A stretch of DNA of 64,000 nucleotides from NCBI GenBank assembly GCA_017512725.1, contig JAFWEW010000014.1, forward strand, positions 25,740-89,739, in the 5' to 3' direction. A program made the translations under genes and the position numbers. The notes below the pieces were generated by a model that saw nothing but the letters and a program-made list of their open reading frames with translations, was not told the DNA's origin and made no database searches. Positions 24,808-33,927 of this stretch are shown here, in pieces (position 1 is the first letter of the stretch; every line of letters starts with the position of its first letter). Origin of the DNA: Solobacterium sp. Lineage in GTDB: Bacteria > Bacillota_I > Bacilli_A > Erysipelotrichales > Erysipelotrichaceae.

Positions 24808-25998
24808 ATGAATCCGGAAAGAAACAAACCCTCAGAAGGACTGTTCACACTCGCAATATTATCGGCGATTGTTTTGCTGTGCCTATGCGGAATTCATAAG
24901 AGCGCAAGTCTGGCAGGCATCTCCAGACAGATGGTTATTCCTCAGACGTATACGGAAGCAGCGGATTCCATAGAAGAAGGAAAATGGCATTCAATCTCTC
25001 CGGAAGGAGCTGTTGATTCGGTTGGGGATCCCTGGCACGGTCTGGTCCGGAAGGGAGCGGAAAACAAGGTTATTGTCTACTTCTACGGAGGAGGGCTTTC
25101 CATCAATGAAGCAACTGCTGCGATGGGAGATGACATGTATATCCATCATTCCAAAGATACCGGAACGGAATCCACCGGAATCGCAAGCAGTGATGAACGC
25201 AATCCCTTTCATGACTGGACGATACTGGCAATCCCATACAGTACAGCAGATCTCCATATCGGAACTGCAGAATTTCCATATACCGACAACAAAGGGGAAC
25301 AGCAGATCCTGCATCATAACGGCTACAACAATGTTCACCTGTTTCTGAAGGAAGCGGTGCAGTATGCCGGTAATCCGGATACCGTTCTGGTAGCAGGATG
25401 GTCAGCGGGAGGCTTCGGTGCAGCGTTTCTTGCGGATCAGATATTTACCGATTACTTTCCGGATGTACCTGAAAAGGCAGTGCTTGTAGACAGCGCATTG
25501 CTGCAGTATGACCGGTGGAAAGAAACCGCCAAAGAAGTCTGGGGTGCTCCTGACGAGATCACAGACTGCTGGACCAGTGAGAATCCGGTTCTGGATTCTC
25601 TTGAAAACTGTTCAAACCATTGGCCAGACGCAAAGATCCTGTATACGGGATCGTATCGTGACGGCGGACTGGTACAGTATCAGAATTATCTTCAAAATGG
25701 GATTTTCCTTTCGGATGAAGCACTGGGTGATGTATTTGAAAAGGATCTTCAGGATATGATCGATCAGCTGCTTCAGCTTCCGAATTCAGGCGTATACATC
25801 TGGGCAGACTGGATCGGAACCAGTTCACTTACTCCGCACACCATTCTCTGGACCCAGTTTTACAGCAAGGGATATAACGGGGAATCCTGTGCCAGCTGGC
25901 TGATGAGTGCAATGAACAATGATATCCATAACCATGGACTGGAACTCTTCACCGAAGGGATCCCCGTACTGACCGATTCGCCGGTACCGGAAGAATAA
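24808..25998 (+). CDS. pectinacetylesterase-family alpha/beta hydrolase
   Basis: From the ATG at 24808 the protein has 396 residues, beginning with one hydrophobic anchor (LFTLAILSAIVLLCLC). It then carries the pectinacetylesterase/Notum-type fold, with the nucleophile elbow GWSAGG (Ser about residue 198) and VIVYFYGGGLSINE near residue 90. Family members remove acetyl groups from polysaccharides, and here the substrate is unknown. It should sit on the outer face of the membrane. A TTCCAC-N18-TACAAT promoter ends just before the ATG (TACAAT at 24795-24800), so the transcript may be leaderless. An earlier in-frame codon would start inside the preceding terminator. Confidence 0.78.
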   Translation: MNPERNKPSEGLFTLAILSAIVLLCLCGIHKSASLAGISRQMVIPQTYTEAADSIEEGKWHSISPEGAVDSVGDPWHGLVRKGAENKVIVYFYGGGLSINEATAAMGDDMYIHHSKDTGTESTGIASSDERNPFHDWTILAIPYSTADLHIGTAEFPYTDNKGEQQILHHNGYNNVHLFLKEAVQYAGNPDTVLVAGWSAGGFGAAFLADQIFTDYFPDVPEKAVLVDSALLQYDRWKETAKEVWGAPDEITDCWTSENPVLDSLENCSNHWPDAKILYTGSYRDGGLVQYQNYLQNGIFLSDEALGDVFEKDLQDMIDQLLQLPNSGVYIWADWIGTSSLTPHTILWTQFYSKGYNGESCASWLMSAMNNDIHNHGLELFTEGIPVLTDSPVPEE

Positions 25999-26067
25999 GG
26001 GAAGGGGTCAAACCCATTTTTGACCAGTGAATATGATATGATTCGATTAAGTTGAGGTGTTGAAATT

Positions 26068-26817
26068 ATGCTTACAGATAATGAAACCGGAATTGCGGAA
26101 AAATACGGGGAAGCCCTGAAACTCATTGCGCAGGATACTACGGAATCTTTGGAAAAAGGACTTGCGATTCTGAAAGAACTGCCTGCCGGTTATAAAGACA
26201 GCGAGAATCTGATTTCCGAAGTAATCGTAAAAATTGAAGCCAATAAAAATCAGAAGACGACGAATAAAGTGATTCGTTATGGCGGAATTTTGCTTGCAAT
26301 CTGCATTGCCGCATTTTTGTTCTTCGTCTATTTCCCGAACCAGCAGATCAAAAACGGAGATAAGTTTATGGATCAGGGAGACTTTGCACAGGCAGTTGAA
26401 GCGTATAAAATGGCCGGCCATAAAGCAGAAGCGAAGCTTCAGGACGCAAGGTATCAGTATGCACTGTCTCTGATGGTAGACGGGGATTTTGATAAGGCTG
26501 CAGAACTTTTTGCAGAAGTTGGTGATTACCAGGATGCGGTGGATATGCTGGCGGTATGCAATCTGCAGAAAGAACTCCGTGAAAAGCTGTCAAAGGTGGA
26601 AACGGCATTAATAGATGGAAACTTTGATGAAGCGATCAAACTCGTGAAAGACGAAGAAGTACTGAAATCCAGCACAGAAGCGTATGAGCTGATCTATAAA
26701 AAAGCAGTGGAACTGTTTGAGTCAAAACAATACAAAGATGCCTATAAGCTGTTTATGAGCATTCCGGATTATGCCGATTCGAAACAGTATGTAACGAAAC
26801 TGCTGTCGCTTATCTGA
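26068..26817 (+). CDS. tetratricopeptide-like membrane protein
   Basis: A 249-residue protein: a cytosolic N-terminal helical region (about 1-65), a single membrane helix (about 71-88, GGILLAICIAAFLFFVYF), and then tetratricopeptide-like repeats, with MDQGDFAQAVEAYKMAGH and MVDGDFDKAAELFAEVGD as clear pairs. The repeats would face outside. Such proteins are found beside cell-envelope or secretion functions, but no partner is evident here. GAGGTG lies about 8 nt upstream. The inverted repeat GGTCAAA/TTTGACC (26006-26025) between this and the preceding gene is a minor regulatory candidate. Confidence 0.75.
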   Translation: MLTDNETGIAEKYGEALKLIAQDTTESLEKGLAILKELPAGYKDSENLISEVIVKIEANKNQKTTNKVIRYGGILLAICIAAFLFFVYFPNQQIKNGDKFMDQGDFAQAVEAYKMAGHKAEAKLQDARYQYALSLMVDGDFDKAAELFAEVGDYQDAVDMLAVCNLQKELREKLSKVETALIDGNFDEAIKLVKDEEVLKSSTEAYELIYKKAVELFESKQYKDAYKLFMSIPDYADSKQYVTKLLSLI

Positions 26818-26841
26818 GACTGGTATTAATACAATGCGCCA

Positions 26842-27135
26842 ATGAAGGAACCGAAGCGCTATGAGTATGATGCTGTACTTCATGAGATGAAGGACAGCGG
26901 CGGAGCGTATATCGCTTTTCCATGGGACATTCGCAGGGAATTCGGCAAAGGCCGGGTAAAAGTACATGCCCGGTTTGACGGGATCCCCTATGACGGAAGT
27001 ATCGTCAATATGGGCGTCAGTAATCCAGACGGTTCAGTCTGTTACATAATAGGAGTTCTGAAAGCGATACGGACAAAACTGAATAAGCATGAAGGTGATT
27101 CCATACACGTAATCATTGAGGAAGCAGAGCAGTAA
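26842..27135 (+). CDS. DUF1905 domain protein
   Basis: A 97-residue protein of the DUF1905 family, with FPWDIRREFGKGRVKVHARFDG and PYDGSIVNMG as its hallmark strands. The fold is a small beta-barrel of unknown function, found alone or in front of YdeI-type domains. The ribosome site is weak, and it starts 24 bp after the TPR gene, so it is probably the second gene of that transcript. A strong terminator follows. Confidence 0.85.
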   Translation: MKEPKRYEYDAVLHEMKDSGGAYIAFPWDIRREFGKGRVKVHARFDGIPYDGSIVNMGVSNPDGSVCYIIGVLKAIRTKLNKHEGDSIHVIIEEAEQ

Positions 27136-27192
27136 TAATACAGAACTGTCTTCCTGAGACATCTGTCCCAAATGAAGGAATAACAAACAAAT

Positions 27193-27226
27193 GCCGGAAA
27201 TCCTGAACCAGGACATCCGGCTTTTT
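27193..27226 (+). terminator. strong terminator between convergent transcripts
   Basis: GCCGGA (27193-27198) and TCCGGC (27216-27221), with an inner TCCT/AGGA pair, are followed by TTTTT. The A-rich left flank gives a U-rich exit on the minus strand too, so it may end the sugar operon as well. Confidence 0.82.
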
Positions 27227-27249
27227 CAGTCCGCTGATCAATCGGAATA

Positions 27250-28602
27250 TTATTCAATGACTTCGCAGTCCCATCCAAATACGCGGGCAATCTGAATGAT
27301 CTTTGCCTTCTGTTTACCGACAATGATCATCTGATGATGAGAAGGAAGTTCTTCCATTACTTTTTCTCCGTTGCGGTAATGCAGCAGCGTGGCATTCAGA
27401 GAATCGGTATTTGGGAACTGGACAAATTTTTCGATTTCTCCCGGGATGATGGTGATCTTGTCAAAGGATGGATTGATCTTTGCCAGAACCATGTCACCAA
27501 CCGGCAGTTCACAGTCAACCATCGTTGATTTCTCATTGACGATTGCGAGAACTTTCGGCATGACTTTCCACTTGCAGCCGCAGAAGACCCGCGGGGCAAA
27601 TCCCGCATAGCCGCAATGGACACCGAGTGCGTGGTTTTCCGGATCTTCCACATCCGGGAACTTGTCAATGCGTTCATGGAAGATCGCTGCCTGACCGACG
27701 AGGAACGGATAGATATTGGTCATCTGAATTGGTGCTTCCATCGAACGATAAAGGATATAAGTGGAAAGCAGTGTGAGTGTATCTCCTTCACAGCACCAGA
27801 TGATGCCGTATTTCTCAAACAGTCTGCTCCAGATCGTGCATGGTGTTGTTTTGGAATACATGGATTCGTTCAGACAGTTGGCGCCAATACCGTCAACACC
27901 GCCAAGTTCATCGATCTTTTCACAGATCGCAAGATATAGCTGACCAATCAGTGTTTTCTGTTCATCTGTTACGCGGGGATCACACGGCAGCTCCCAGGAA
28001 TTGAATTCATCCAGTGCTTTGACAGAGTCGATCTCATCTGCACGCTGATTCACAGCTTTCCAGCTGCTGTAGATCATCTTAATGCCGAACAGGCGTTCCA
28101 TGGTTTCGGTACATTCTTTTTCCCACCAGTAGAAACGCTTGAAGATATATGCCTGCATTCCTTCTCCGGGATCATCCTGAAGCATCAGAAACTTCGCACC
28201 GTTCAGATGATTCTTTACGGCAAGTGCACGGAAAATCACTTTTCCAAGATCCACACTGTACGGTGAGAATACATTCAGACCGGCACTGCGCATATAACTG
28301 ATCAGCTCCCAGTCCCACATATCGACCGTTCCAAAGCGGGAGGTGATAACCAGAATTGGCTTGTTGTAGGAGTGATAGACTTCCTTGTAATGGTATCCCG
28401 CACCGATCATCTGCGGAAACAGGATCGCATCACATTCCGGAATCGGGTCACCGACAATGACCGTATCAAGGAATACCGCAGTATCGCCATACAGTTCGTT
28501 CAGCTTCGCAAGCTGTTCTTCATACTCACCCCGTTCACGTTCATTCGCTTCCTTGAATTGAAGCGGAACTACAGTTGCTTTCAGTGCTTTTACGTTTTCC
28601 AT
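27250..28602 (-). CDS. L-fucose/L-arabinose isomerase-like sugar isomerase
   Basis: A 450-residue protein related to the L-fucose/L-arabinose isomerase superfamily by its three-part shape and its place in the operon. Cys-rich segments (GIIWCCEGDTL, APRVFCGCKW) and FLVGQAAIFHERIDKFPD are its conserved-looking parts. Family members interconvert aldoses and ketoses using a metal, and the sugar here is unknown. It is last in the leftward operon, with GGAG 7 nt from its start and a 15-bp gap from the kinase gene. The assignment to a particular isomerase subfamily is uncertain. Confidence 0.7.
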   Translation of the reverse strand: MENVKALKATVVPLQFKEANERERGEYEEQLAKLNELYGDTAVFLDTVIVGDPIPECDAILFPQMIGAGYHYKEVYHSYNKPILVITSRFGTVDMWDWELISYMRSAGLNVFSPYSVDLGKVIFRALAVKNHLNGAKFLMLQDDPGEGMQAYIFKRFYWWEKECTETMERLFGIKMIYSSWKAVNQRADEIDSVKALDEFNSWELPCDPRVTDEQKTLIGQLYLAICEKIDELGGVDGIGANCLNESMYSKTTPCTIWSRLFEKYGIIWCCEGDTLTLLSTYILYRSMEAPIQMTNIYPFLVGQAAIFHERIDKFPDVEDPENHALGVHCGYAGFAPRVFCGCKWKVMPKVLAIVNEKSTMVDCELPVGDMVLAKINPSFDKITIIPGEIEKFVQFPNTDSLNATLLHYRNGEKVMEELPSHHQMIIVGKQKAKIIQIARVFGWDCEVIE

Positions 28603-28617
28603 TATTTATCTCCAGTA

Positions 28618-30144
28618 TTAGTGCTGCAGTTCCCTGCACAGCGGTGTCAGGGCACTGACATATCGGTTATAGCGTTGCTGCAGCTGATCGTATAAAGCGC
28701 GTTTCGAAGGATCCGGTTCATAACGGTCTTTAACACGGATATGCTCAGATGCGCATTGTTCAAGATCGTCAATCAGACCAATGCCTTTTGCGCCAAGCAG
28801 GCATGCACCCCAGAGGGCAGGATCCGGCCGATCCAGTGTTTCAACGGGGATTCCCAGAACATCCGCAAAGATCTGTGCGGATACTGCAGAGTCGGCTCCT
28901 CCGCCGATCATCCGGATACTGCTTCGGTTCTGGTACTGCGGATACAGAGCGTTCATCCGTTCAATTGCGGTTTTCAATGAATACGCAAAGCTTTCGACGA
29001 CTGCCCGGTAGAAATGGGCGGGGGTATGGGTCCAGGTATGGCCCATAAATACACCGCGCAGATCACCGTTAAACGGCATTACGGTTCCTCCGAGCATTCC
29101 AACCGTAAACAGGCCTTCACATCCGGGCGGAATCATTTCCATGTCTTTATCCATTCGTGCATATGCCTGCGCGAGCGTTTCATTTTCCTTCTGATAGAAC
29201 TTTGTGATGAACCATTCCTGTGTAATGCCAGATCCCGGCATGTAGTAATGGGCCGCATAACTACCGCGGGTGCTTCCATTCAGCATGTCATAACCGCGTA
29301 CTTCCGTATCCGGAACATAGGTTTCTGTCATACAGCTGACCGCACCGAAGGAAGCCGCTTCAAACAGCATATCCCCAGGTTTCAGATTTGCGGCACCGAC
29401 ACATCCGGCGATCTTGTCTCCGGCACCGCATACCAGAGGAATGCCTTCCGGAAGACCGGTTCGCTCTGCCGCGCCTTTTGAAAGTTTGCCGGCGATATCC
29501 GTAGATTGGCGGACGATCGGCAGCCGGGCAGGATCCATTTCGAGTTCTTCACAGAGCTTTTGCGAGAAGCACCGGTTCTTCACATCCGCAAGTCCTGTCC
29601 AGGTAATCAGAGAACCATCAATTACAGCATCTTCAATGGGAAGTTCTCCCAGTTTTCCGATCACATAGCCGCTGATCATCACATACTTTGCGATCCGTTC
29701 TGCTTCCTCTGGGAATTCACTGCGGAACCATGCATATTTGGAAGAAAACAGCGGACTGTTCGTACCGGAAATCAGATAGAAATCATCTGAGAACTGCTGA
29801 TTCTGTGCCTCGGCATACGGGACATAGCGGGTATCCAGCGAACAGGACCATCCGGTAACGTCATTCCAGTCACGGTCAACTCCCATAAAGCCGGCCATCT
29901 GACCGGTAAATCCGATGACTGCGATCTGCTGGGCCTGTTCCTTCAGCTGTTCTGCAGCGTTTCTCATACAGCGCTCAACCGCTTCCATCAGGTCTTCTCC
30001 GTGCTGGATAAACTGTCCCGGACCGGGCTGTTCACTCTTTACGGCTTCTTTTGTGACAACGAGTTCCTTGCCGGAAAGATCAAAAACACCGGCCTTAATG
30101 AAACTGGTGCCAAGATCAATTGCCATTAACAGTTTCTGATTCAT
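28618..30144 (-). CDS. FGGY-family carbohydrate kinase (xylulokinase-like)
   Basis: A 508-residue FGGY kinase: N-terminal AIDLGTSFIKAGVFD (phosphate-binding loop), QMAGFMG near the sugar site, the C-terminal ATPase lobe with GGGADSAVSAQIFADVLG and an EPDPSKR tail. Such kinases phosphorylate pentuloses, hexuloses or polyols with ATP. The likely substrate is the product of the isomerase or dehydrogenase genes in this operon. The start overlaps the preceding dehydrogenase stop as ATGA (30141-30144), showing translational coupling. The length is normal. Confidence 0.88.
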   Translation of the reverse strand: MNQKLLMAIDLGTSFIKAGVFDLSGKELVVTKEAVKSEQPGPGQFIQHGEDLMEAVERCMRNAAEQLKEQAQQIAVIGFTGQMAGFMGVDRDWNDVTGWSCSLDTRYVPYAEAQNQQFSDDFYLISGTNSPLFSSKYAWFRSEFPEEAERIAKYVMISGYVIGKLGELPIEDAVIDGSLITWTGLADVKNRCFSQKLCEELEMDPARLPIVRQSTDIAGKLSKGAAERTGLPEGIPLVCGAGDKIAGCVGAANLKPGDMLFEAASFGAVSCMTETYVPDTEVRGYDMLNGSTRGSYAAHYYMPGSGITQEWFITKFYQKENETLAQAYARMDKDMEMIPPGCEGLFTVGMLGGTVMPFNGDLRGVFMGHTWTHTPAHFYRAVVESFAYSLKTAIERMNALYPQYQNRSSIRMIGGGADSAVSAQIFADVLGIPVETLDRPDPALWGACLLGAKGIGLIDDLEQCASEHIRVKDRYEPDPSKRALYDQLQQRYNRYVSALTPLCRELQH

Positions 30145-31199
30145 ACGTTCCCCATTTCTGCCTCATCGAACCGGAATACATGTTTCAGCCCTTTTGCGGC
30201 TGCGGCATTCTGATAAGCCTGTTCAAATTCTTCCAGTGTATAGGCGTCTGACATTATCAGATCCAGTGGTATACGGCCGTCGTTTACAAGCTTTGCGCAT
30301 TTGCGGTACTCCGAAATGCTCTGTCTGGTACATCCCTGAATCGTAAGCTGACGGTAATGGATGAGATTGGTGTTGATCGGAACAATCTTTCTGGAATCCG
30401 GAAGGCCGCCGAAGAACAGCAGTTTCCCGTTCATGTTCATGTATTCAAGCGATGCGGCCTGGGCATCCGGTGCCGGAGCTGCGATGATGCAGATATCTAC
30501 ACCGGATATGCCGTATGCGGCGAATCCTTCCATGATATCTCCAGTGATCGGAAGCACTTCCGGAAACAGTTCTTTTGCCTTGTCGATCCGGTCTTTGCTG
30601 AGGTCATTAATGAAGATCTTTCCTGCCCCAAGGATCCGTGCCGTCATGATATGCATGATACCAATCGGGCCAAGACCGATAATGAGCACATCATCTCCGG
30701 GCCGGATGCCAAGAAGGGTCTGACCGTTATATACACAGGAAAGCGGTTCGATCAGTGCAGCAGCTTCATAGGAGATATCATTTCCAAGCTTTGATATGTT
30801 TCCCTGCAGAATCACTTCCTGAGGAATTCGGACATATTCCGCAAACCCGCCGTCCATTGTGACGCCGAATGCACGCATGTCAGAACAGAGATGAGTATTG
30901 CCGGAAACACAGGCATCGCAGTGCCCGCATCCGATGTTCGGGGCAACGGATACACGCTCTCCTACAGAAAAGCCTTTTACCGCAGATCCGACTTTGGCAA
31001 TATCACCGGCAAACTCATGACCCGGGATCAGCGGGGAATCATTTGACGCATGGGCAGCACCGTTTTTCCACATTCGGATATCGGTACCGCAGATAGAAGC
31101 AGCACGAACCCTGATCAGCAGTTCATGGTCATTGATTCCAGGTACCGGAACATTCCGCAGCTCCAGACGGCCTGCTTCAAACAGCTGGATTGCTTTCAT
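30141..31199 (-). CDS. zinc-dependent medium-chain alcohol/polyol dehydrogenase
   Basis: A 352-residue MDR family enzyme. GHEFAGDIAKVG and the structural zinc cysteines (CGHCDACVSGNTHLC) are intact, and the NAD(P)-binding turn reads GLGPIGIMH. It resembles threonine, sorbitol or galactitol dehydrogenases. Role in this pathway: oxidation of a sugar alcohol or sugar, deduced from neighbours. It overlaps both neighbours by four bases in ATGA arrangements (31196-31199 and 30141-30144). Confidence 0.88.
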   Translation of the reverse strand: MKAIQLFEAGRLELRNVPVPGINDHELLIRVRAASICGTDIRMWKNGAAHASNDSPLIPGHEFAGDIAKVGSAVKGFSVGERVSVAPNIGCGHCDACVSGNTHLCSDMRAFGVTMDGGFAEYVRIPQEVILQGNISKLGNDISYEAAALIEPLSCVYNGQTLLGIRPGDDVLIIGLGPIGIMHIMTARILGAGKIFINDLSKDRIDKAKELFPEVLPITGDIMEGFAAYGISGVDICIIAAPAPDAQAASLEYMNMNGKLLFFGGLPDSRKIVPINTNLIHYRQLTIQGCTRQSISEYRKCAKLVNDGRIPLDLIMSDAYTLEEFEQAYQNAAAAKGLKHVFRFDEAEMGNV

Positions 31200-32242
31200 T
31201 CTGGTTCCTCCGGAAGTCCGTTCTTCAGATAAACAGGCCGATGTTCCAGCAGCGAACGGAGACTTTCATTGACCAGTATAAGTGCCATCTTCCCGTCAGT
31301 ACCGGTAACCGGCGGTTCGGTATCGTTAAGGATGCAGTCAATGAATGCCTGGTCTTCTGCCCGGTACGCATCGAGAAACAGAGTTCTCCAGGAATCCATG
31401 GAATCGATGTGGATCACACGGTCAGACGTGACTGCTTCCGCGTTATTGGCCTGCTGGGAACCGACTTTGATAATTCCGTTTGTACCGAGGATTTCTGCTC
31501 GGGAGTCATACCCGTAGCGGACATACTGTGCTCCGGTGATGACACCAATAATTCCGTTTTCAAATTCCAGCAGAACTGAACAGGTATCGTAGTAGTCCGG
31601 GTATTCTTCCGCTTTTTCCTGACTGCGGAAGTTTCCTCCGACCGCATGAATCATTTTTACTTCACTCTGCGCATACCAGCGGACGGTGTCAAAATCATGG
31701 CTGTTGACCTCTCCGAGCGGACCGTAGTTTTTATGCACATCGTACATCCATTCTTTCGGTTCACTGGGGCCATAGGTGTTGGACTTGATTAACGTGGCGT
31801 TACCGACCACGCCTTCCTCCAGCAGCTGTTTTCCGCGCTGGAAGCTTTTGTCAAAGCGGCGCATAAAGCCGAGCTGAAGTTTTACGTTATGCCTGCGGCA
31901 GGCCTCCGTCATCTCATCACATTCTGTTACGTTGGATGCCATGGGCTTTTCACAGAACACGTGCTTTCCGGCTTCTGCTGCAGCGATCACTATATCCCGA
32001 TGGAACTGGGTTGGAGTTACGACGATGACTGCGTCGATGGAAGGGTCTTTCATCACATCGTGCCAGTCGCTGTAGACAGTAAATATACCGGTCTCAGCCG
32101 ATGCGGCAGAGAGGTTTTCTTCAGAGGGATCACAGAGTGCGACAAGCACGGCACCGTGGACCCCGCCCAGATAGCTGCGGGCATGGATCATGCCTGCACG
32201 GCCGCAGCCGATCAGGCAGACCCGGACTTTATCCTTCAACAT
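31196..32242 (-). CDS. Gfo/Idh/MocA family oxidoreductase
   Basis: A 348-residue protein of the Gfo/Idh/MocA family, with NAD-binding VCLIGCGRAGMIHARSY, then CEKPMASNVTECDEM containing the conserved EKP motif, and a C-terminal alpha/beta domain. Family members oxidise a ring or side-chain hydroxyl of sugars and inositols with NAD(P). It follows deoC by 10 bp, has AAGGAA before the ATG, and is coupled to the alcohol dehydrogenase behind it. Two dehydrogenases in one operon suggest a sugar entered through oxidation. Confidence 0.88.
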   Translation of the reverse strand: MLKDKVRVCLIGCGRAGMIHARSYLGGVHGAVLVALCDPSEENLSAASAETGIFTVYSDWHDVMKDPSIDAVIVVTPTQFHRDIVIAAAEAGKHVFCEKPMASNVTECDEMTEACRRHNVKLQLGFMRRFDKSFQRGKQLLEEGVVGNATLIKSNTYGPSEPKEWMYDVHKNYGPLGEVNSHDFDTVRWYAQSEVKMIHAVGGNFRSQEKAEEYPDYYDTCSVLLEFENGIIGVITGAQYVRYGYDSRAEILGTNGIIKVGSQQANNAEAVTSDRVIHIDSMDSWRTLFLDAYRAEDQAFIDCILNDTEPPVTGTDGKMALILVNESLRSLLEHRPVYLKNGLPEEPE

Positions 32243-32252
32243 TTTGATTTCC

Positions 32253-32936
32253 TTACTGATATCCGGCTTCCTTCATTTCCTCAATGATTTTGATTCCGCT
32301 GGAAGTACCAAGACGGGTTGCACCGGCTTCGACCATCTCTTTCGCCGCTTCCCAGGTACGGATCCCGCCGGCTGCCTTGACCTGAACATCCGAACCTGCA
32401 TACTGCTTCATCAGACGCACATGTTCCACCTTTGCCCCGGCTGTTCCAAATCCTGTACTTGTCTTGACGAAATCCGGTTTTACTCGTGATGCGATTTTCG
32501 CTGCTTCAATAATCTCTTCTTCTGTAAGGTAGCAGGTCTCAAAGATGACCTTTGCACAGATGCCGGCATTTCTTGCGACTGCCACCAGGGCACGCATTTC
32601 TTCTTCGATATAGTCATAGTCATGTTCCTTCAGTTTTCCGACATTGAGAACATAGTCAAATTCCTGTGCCCCGTCTTTTACCGCATTTTCCGCTTCCGCG
32701 ACTTTGGTTGCGATTGTTGTCTGTCCAAGCGGAAAACCGACTGCGGCACCGGTCAGCACCTGTGAGCCCTCCAGCATCTTCCGGCACATCGCTACCGGAT
32801 AGGTGTTGATTGCGACGGATTTGAATCCATAACTGACGGCTTCATCGCAGAGTTTCTGAAAATCCGCGGTTGTCGCATCAGCGTGCAGATTGGTGTGATC
32901 TACCATCTGCGCGATCTGCTGTAATGAATAGTCCAT
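32253..32936 (-). CDS. deoC: deoxyribose-phosphate aldolase
   Basis: A 227-residue class I aldolase: DHTNLHADAT, the Schiff-base lysine in VKTSTGFG, KAAGGIR as the second lysine motif, and FDYVLNVG with the catalytic Asp. DeoC splits 2-deoxyribose-5-phosphate to acetaldehyde and glyceraldehyde-3-phosphate. Because it leads an operon of isomerase, kinase and dehydrogenases, here it may cleave another 2-deoxy-sugar phosphate. The start has AGGAGG 8 nt upstream. It is transcribed from the promoter beside the DeoR gene. Confidence 0.93.
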   Translation of the reverse strand: MDYSLQQIAQMVDHTNLHADATTADFQKLCDEAVSYGFKSVAINTYPVAMCRKMLEGSQVLTGAAVGFPLGQTTIATKVAEAENAVKDGAQEFDYVLNVGKLKEHDYDYIEEEMRALVAVARNAGICAKVIFETCYLTEEEIIEAAKIASRVKPDFVKTSTGFGTAGAKVEHVRLMKQYAGSDVQVKAAGGIRTWEAAKEMVEAGATRLGTSSGIKIIEEMKEAGYQ

Positions 32937-32985
32937 AATTGTTCCTCCTGCAGATGTCTGCTTTTAATCCATTTCTGATAAATAA

Positions 32986-33015
32986 ATTGTATTTTATGGG
33001 ATTTTCATTCGTCAA
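32986..33015 (-). promoter_or_regulatory. promoter of the leftward sugar operon
   Basis: On the minus strand TTGACG (33015-33010) and TACAAT (32991-32986) are 18 bp apart. The tandem ACTTTCRTTT repeats lie just upstream of the -35. Confidence 0.6.
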
Positions 33016-33020
33016 CATAT

Positions 33021-33040
33021 ACTTTCATTTACTTTCGTTT
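33021..33040. promoter_or_regulatory. tandem DeoR-type operator
   Basis: ACTTTCATTT (33021-33030) is followed directly by ACTTTCGTTT (33031-33040). TTTCATTC at 33003-33010 is a third partial copy. TTTCNTTT direct repeats are typical DeoR/GlpR-family sites. They flank the -35 of the operon promoter and overlap the -35 of the regulator gene. Confidence 0.65.
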
Positions 33041-33056
33041 TGTCCGATATTACAAT
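33028..33056 (+). promoter_or_regulatory. promoter of the DeoR-type regulator
   Basis: TTTACT (33028-33033) and TACAAT (33051-33056) are 17 bp apart. Transcription would start at about the ATG (33063), so the message may be leaderless. Confidence 0.45.
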
Positions 33057-33062
33057 AGGTAT

Positions 33063-33842
33063 ATGGAAACCAAATTATTTACTGAAGAACGTCAGGATGA
33101 AATCATTAATCTGCTGAAAGAACTTAAAAGCGTCAGTGTTCAGAATTTGAGCGATCATTTCGGCGTCAGCGGCGCAACGATCCGGACGGATCTCTCCGCA
33201 CTGGAGAAAAAAGGCTGCCTGCGGAGGACACATGGCGGTGCGGTTCTTCCGAAAACAACGGAAACCTACCTGCAGGAACTGGGAATACAGGAACGCAGTC
33301 ATTTTCAGGAAAAGAAAGCAATTGCGGAAGCGGCGCTTCAATATGTCTCTTCTCATGAAACAATTCTGATTGATAACGGAACAACGATGTCTGCTTTCTG
33401 CACGGCACTGGCGGGTTCCTCTCTGAGCGGGCTTACGGTATATTCGAATGATCTGTATGGAATGCAGATCCTGGAATCAAAGGAAAACTGTGAACTGCAC
33501 CTGATCGGCGGCAGTATCCGAAGCGGATTTCACTATACCTACGGCCAGCAGGTACTGGATGAGCTGGGAAGCTACCATTTCAAAAAACTGTTTCTTGCGA
33601 CATCCGCAATATCCGCAGATGGTCTGACAACTGTAAACAGTGATCTGGCAGCGGTAAAGCGGGCAATGATCAATGCGTCCGAAGAAGTGATCCTGCTGGC
33701 GGATTCCTCAAAATTCGGACAGGTCGGTTTTCAGAAATTTGCGGATCTTTCCGAGGTTGGTGTGCTGATCACCGATTCCGGGTTCCGCAAAAAAGAACAG
33801 AAAGCGCTCCTGAAAAAAATCGCAAACGTCATTACGGTCTGA
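33063..33842 (+). CDS. DeoR/GlpR family transcriptional regulator
   Basis: A 259-residue DeoR-family regulator with an N-terminal winged helix (SVQNLSDHFGVSGATIRTDL, then RRTHGGAV) and a C-terminal DeoRC sensor domain of the isomerase-like fold, with ILIDNGTTMSAF and the late DSSKFGQVGF. Such proteins repress sugar operons until a phosphorylated sugar binds. It is divergent from the deoC-led operon, and the tandem operator between them supports local regulation. The inducer is presumably an intermediate of that operon. Confidence 0.9.
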   Translation: METKLFTEERQDEIINLLKELKSVSVQNLSDHFGVSGATIRTDLSALEKKGCLRRTHGGAVLPKTTETYLQELGIQERSHFQEKKAIAEAALQYVSSHETILIDNGTTMSAFCTALAGSSLSGLTVYSNDLYGMQILESKENCELHLIGGSIRSGFHYTYGQQVLDELGSYHFKKLFLATSAISADGLTTVNSDLAAVKRAMINASEEVILLADSSKFGQVGFQKFADLSEVGVLITDSGFRKKEQKALLKKIANVITV

Positions 33843-33927
33843 GGTTTGCCATACAAAGAAATTATGCTGCGTGGAACCGCAGTTTTTTGTAACTGTACCT
33901 TCGGTTTCGCGGTTTATTTTCTCAGAA

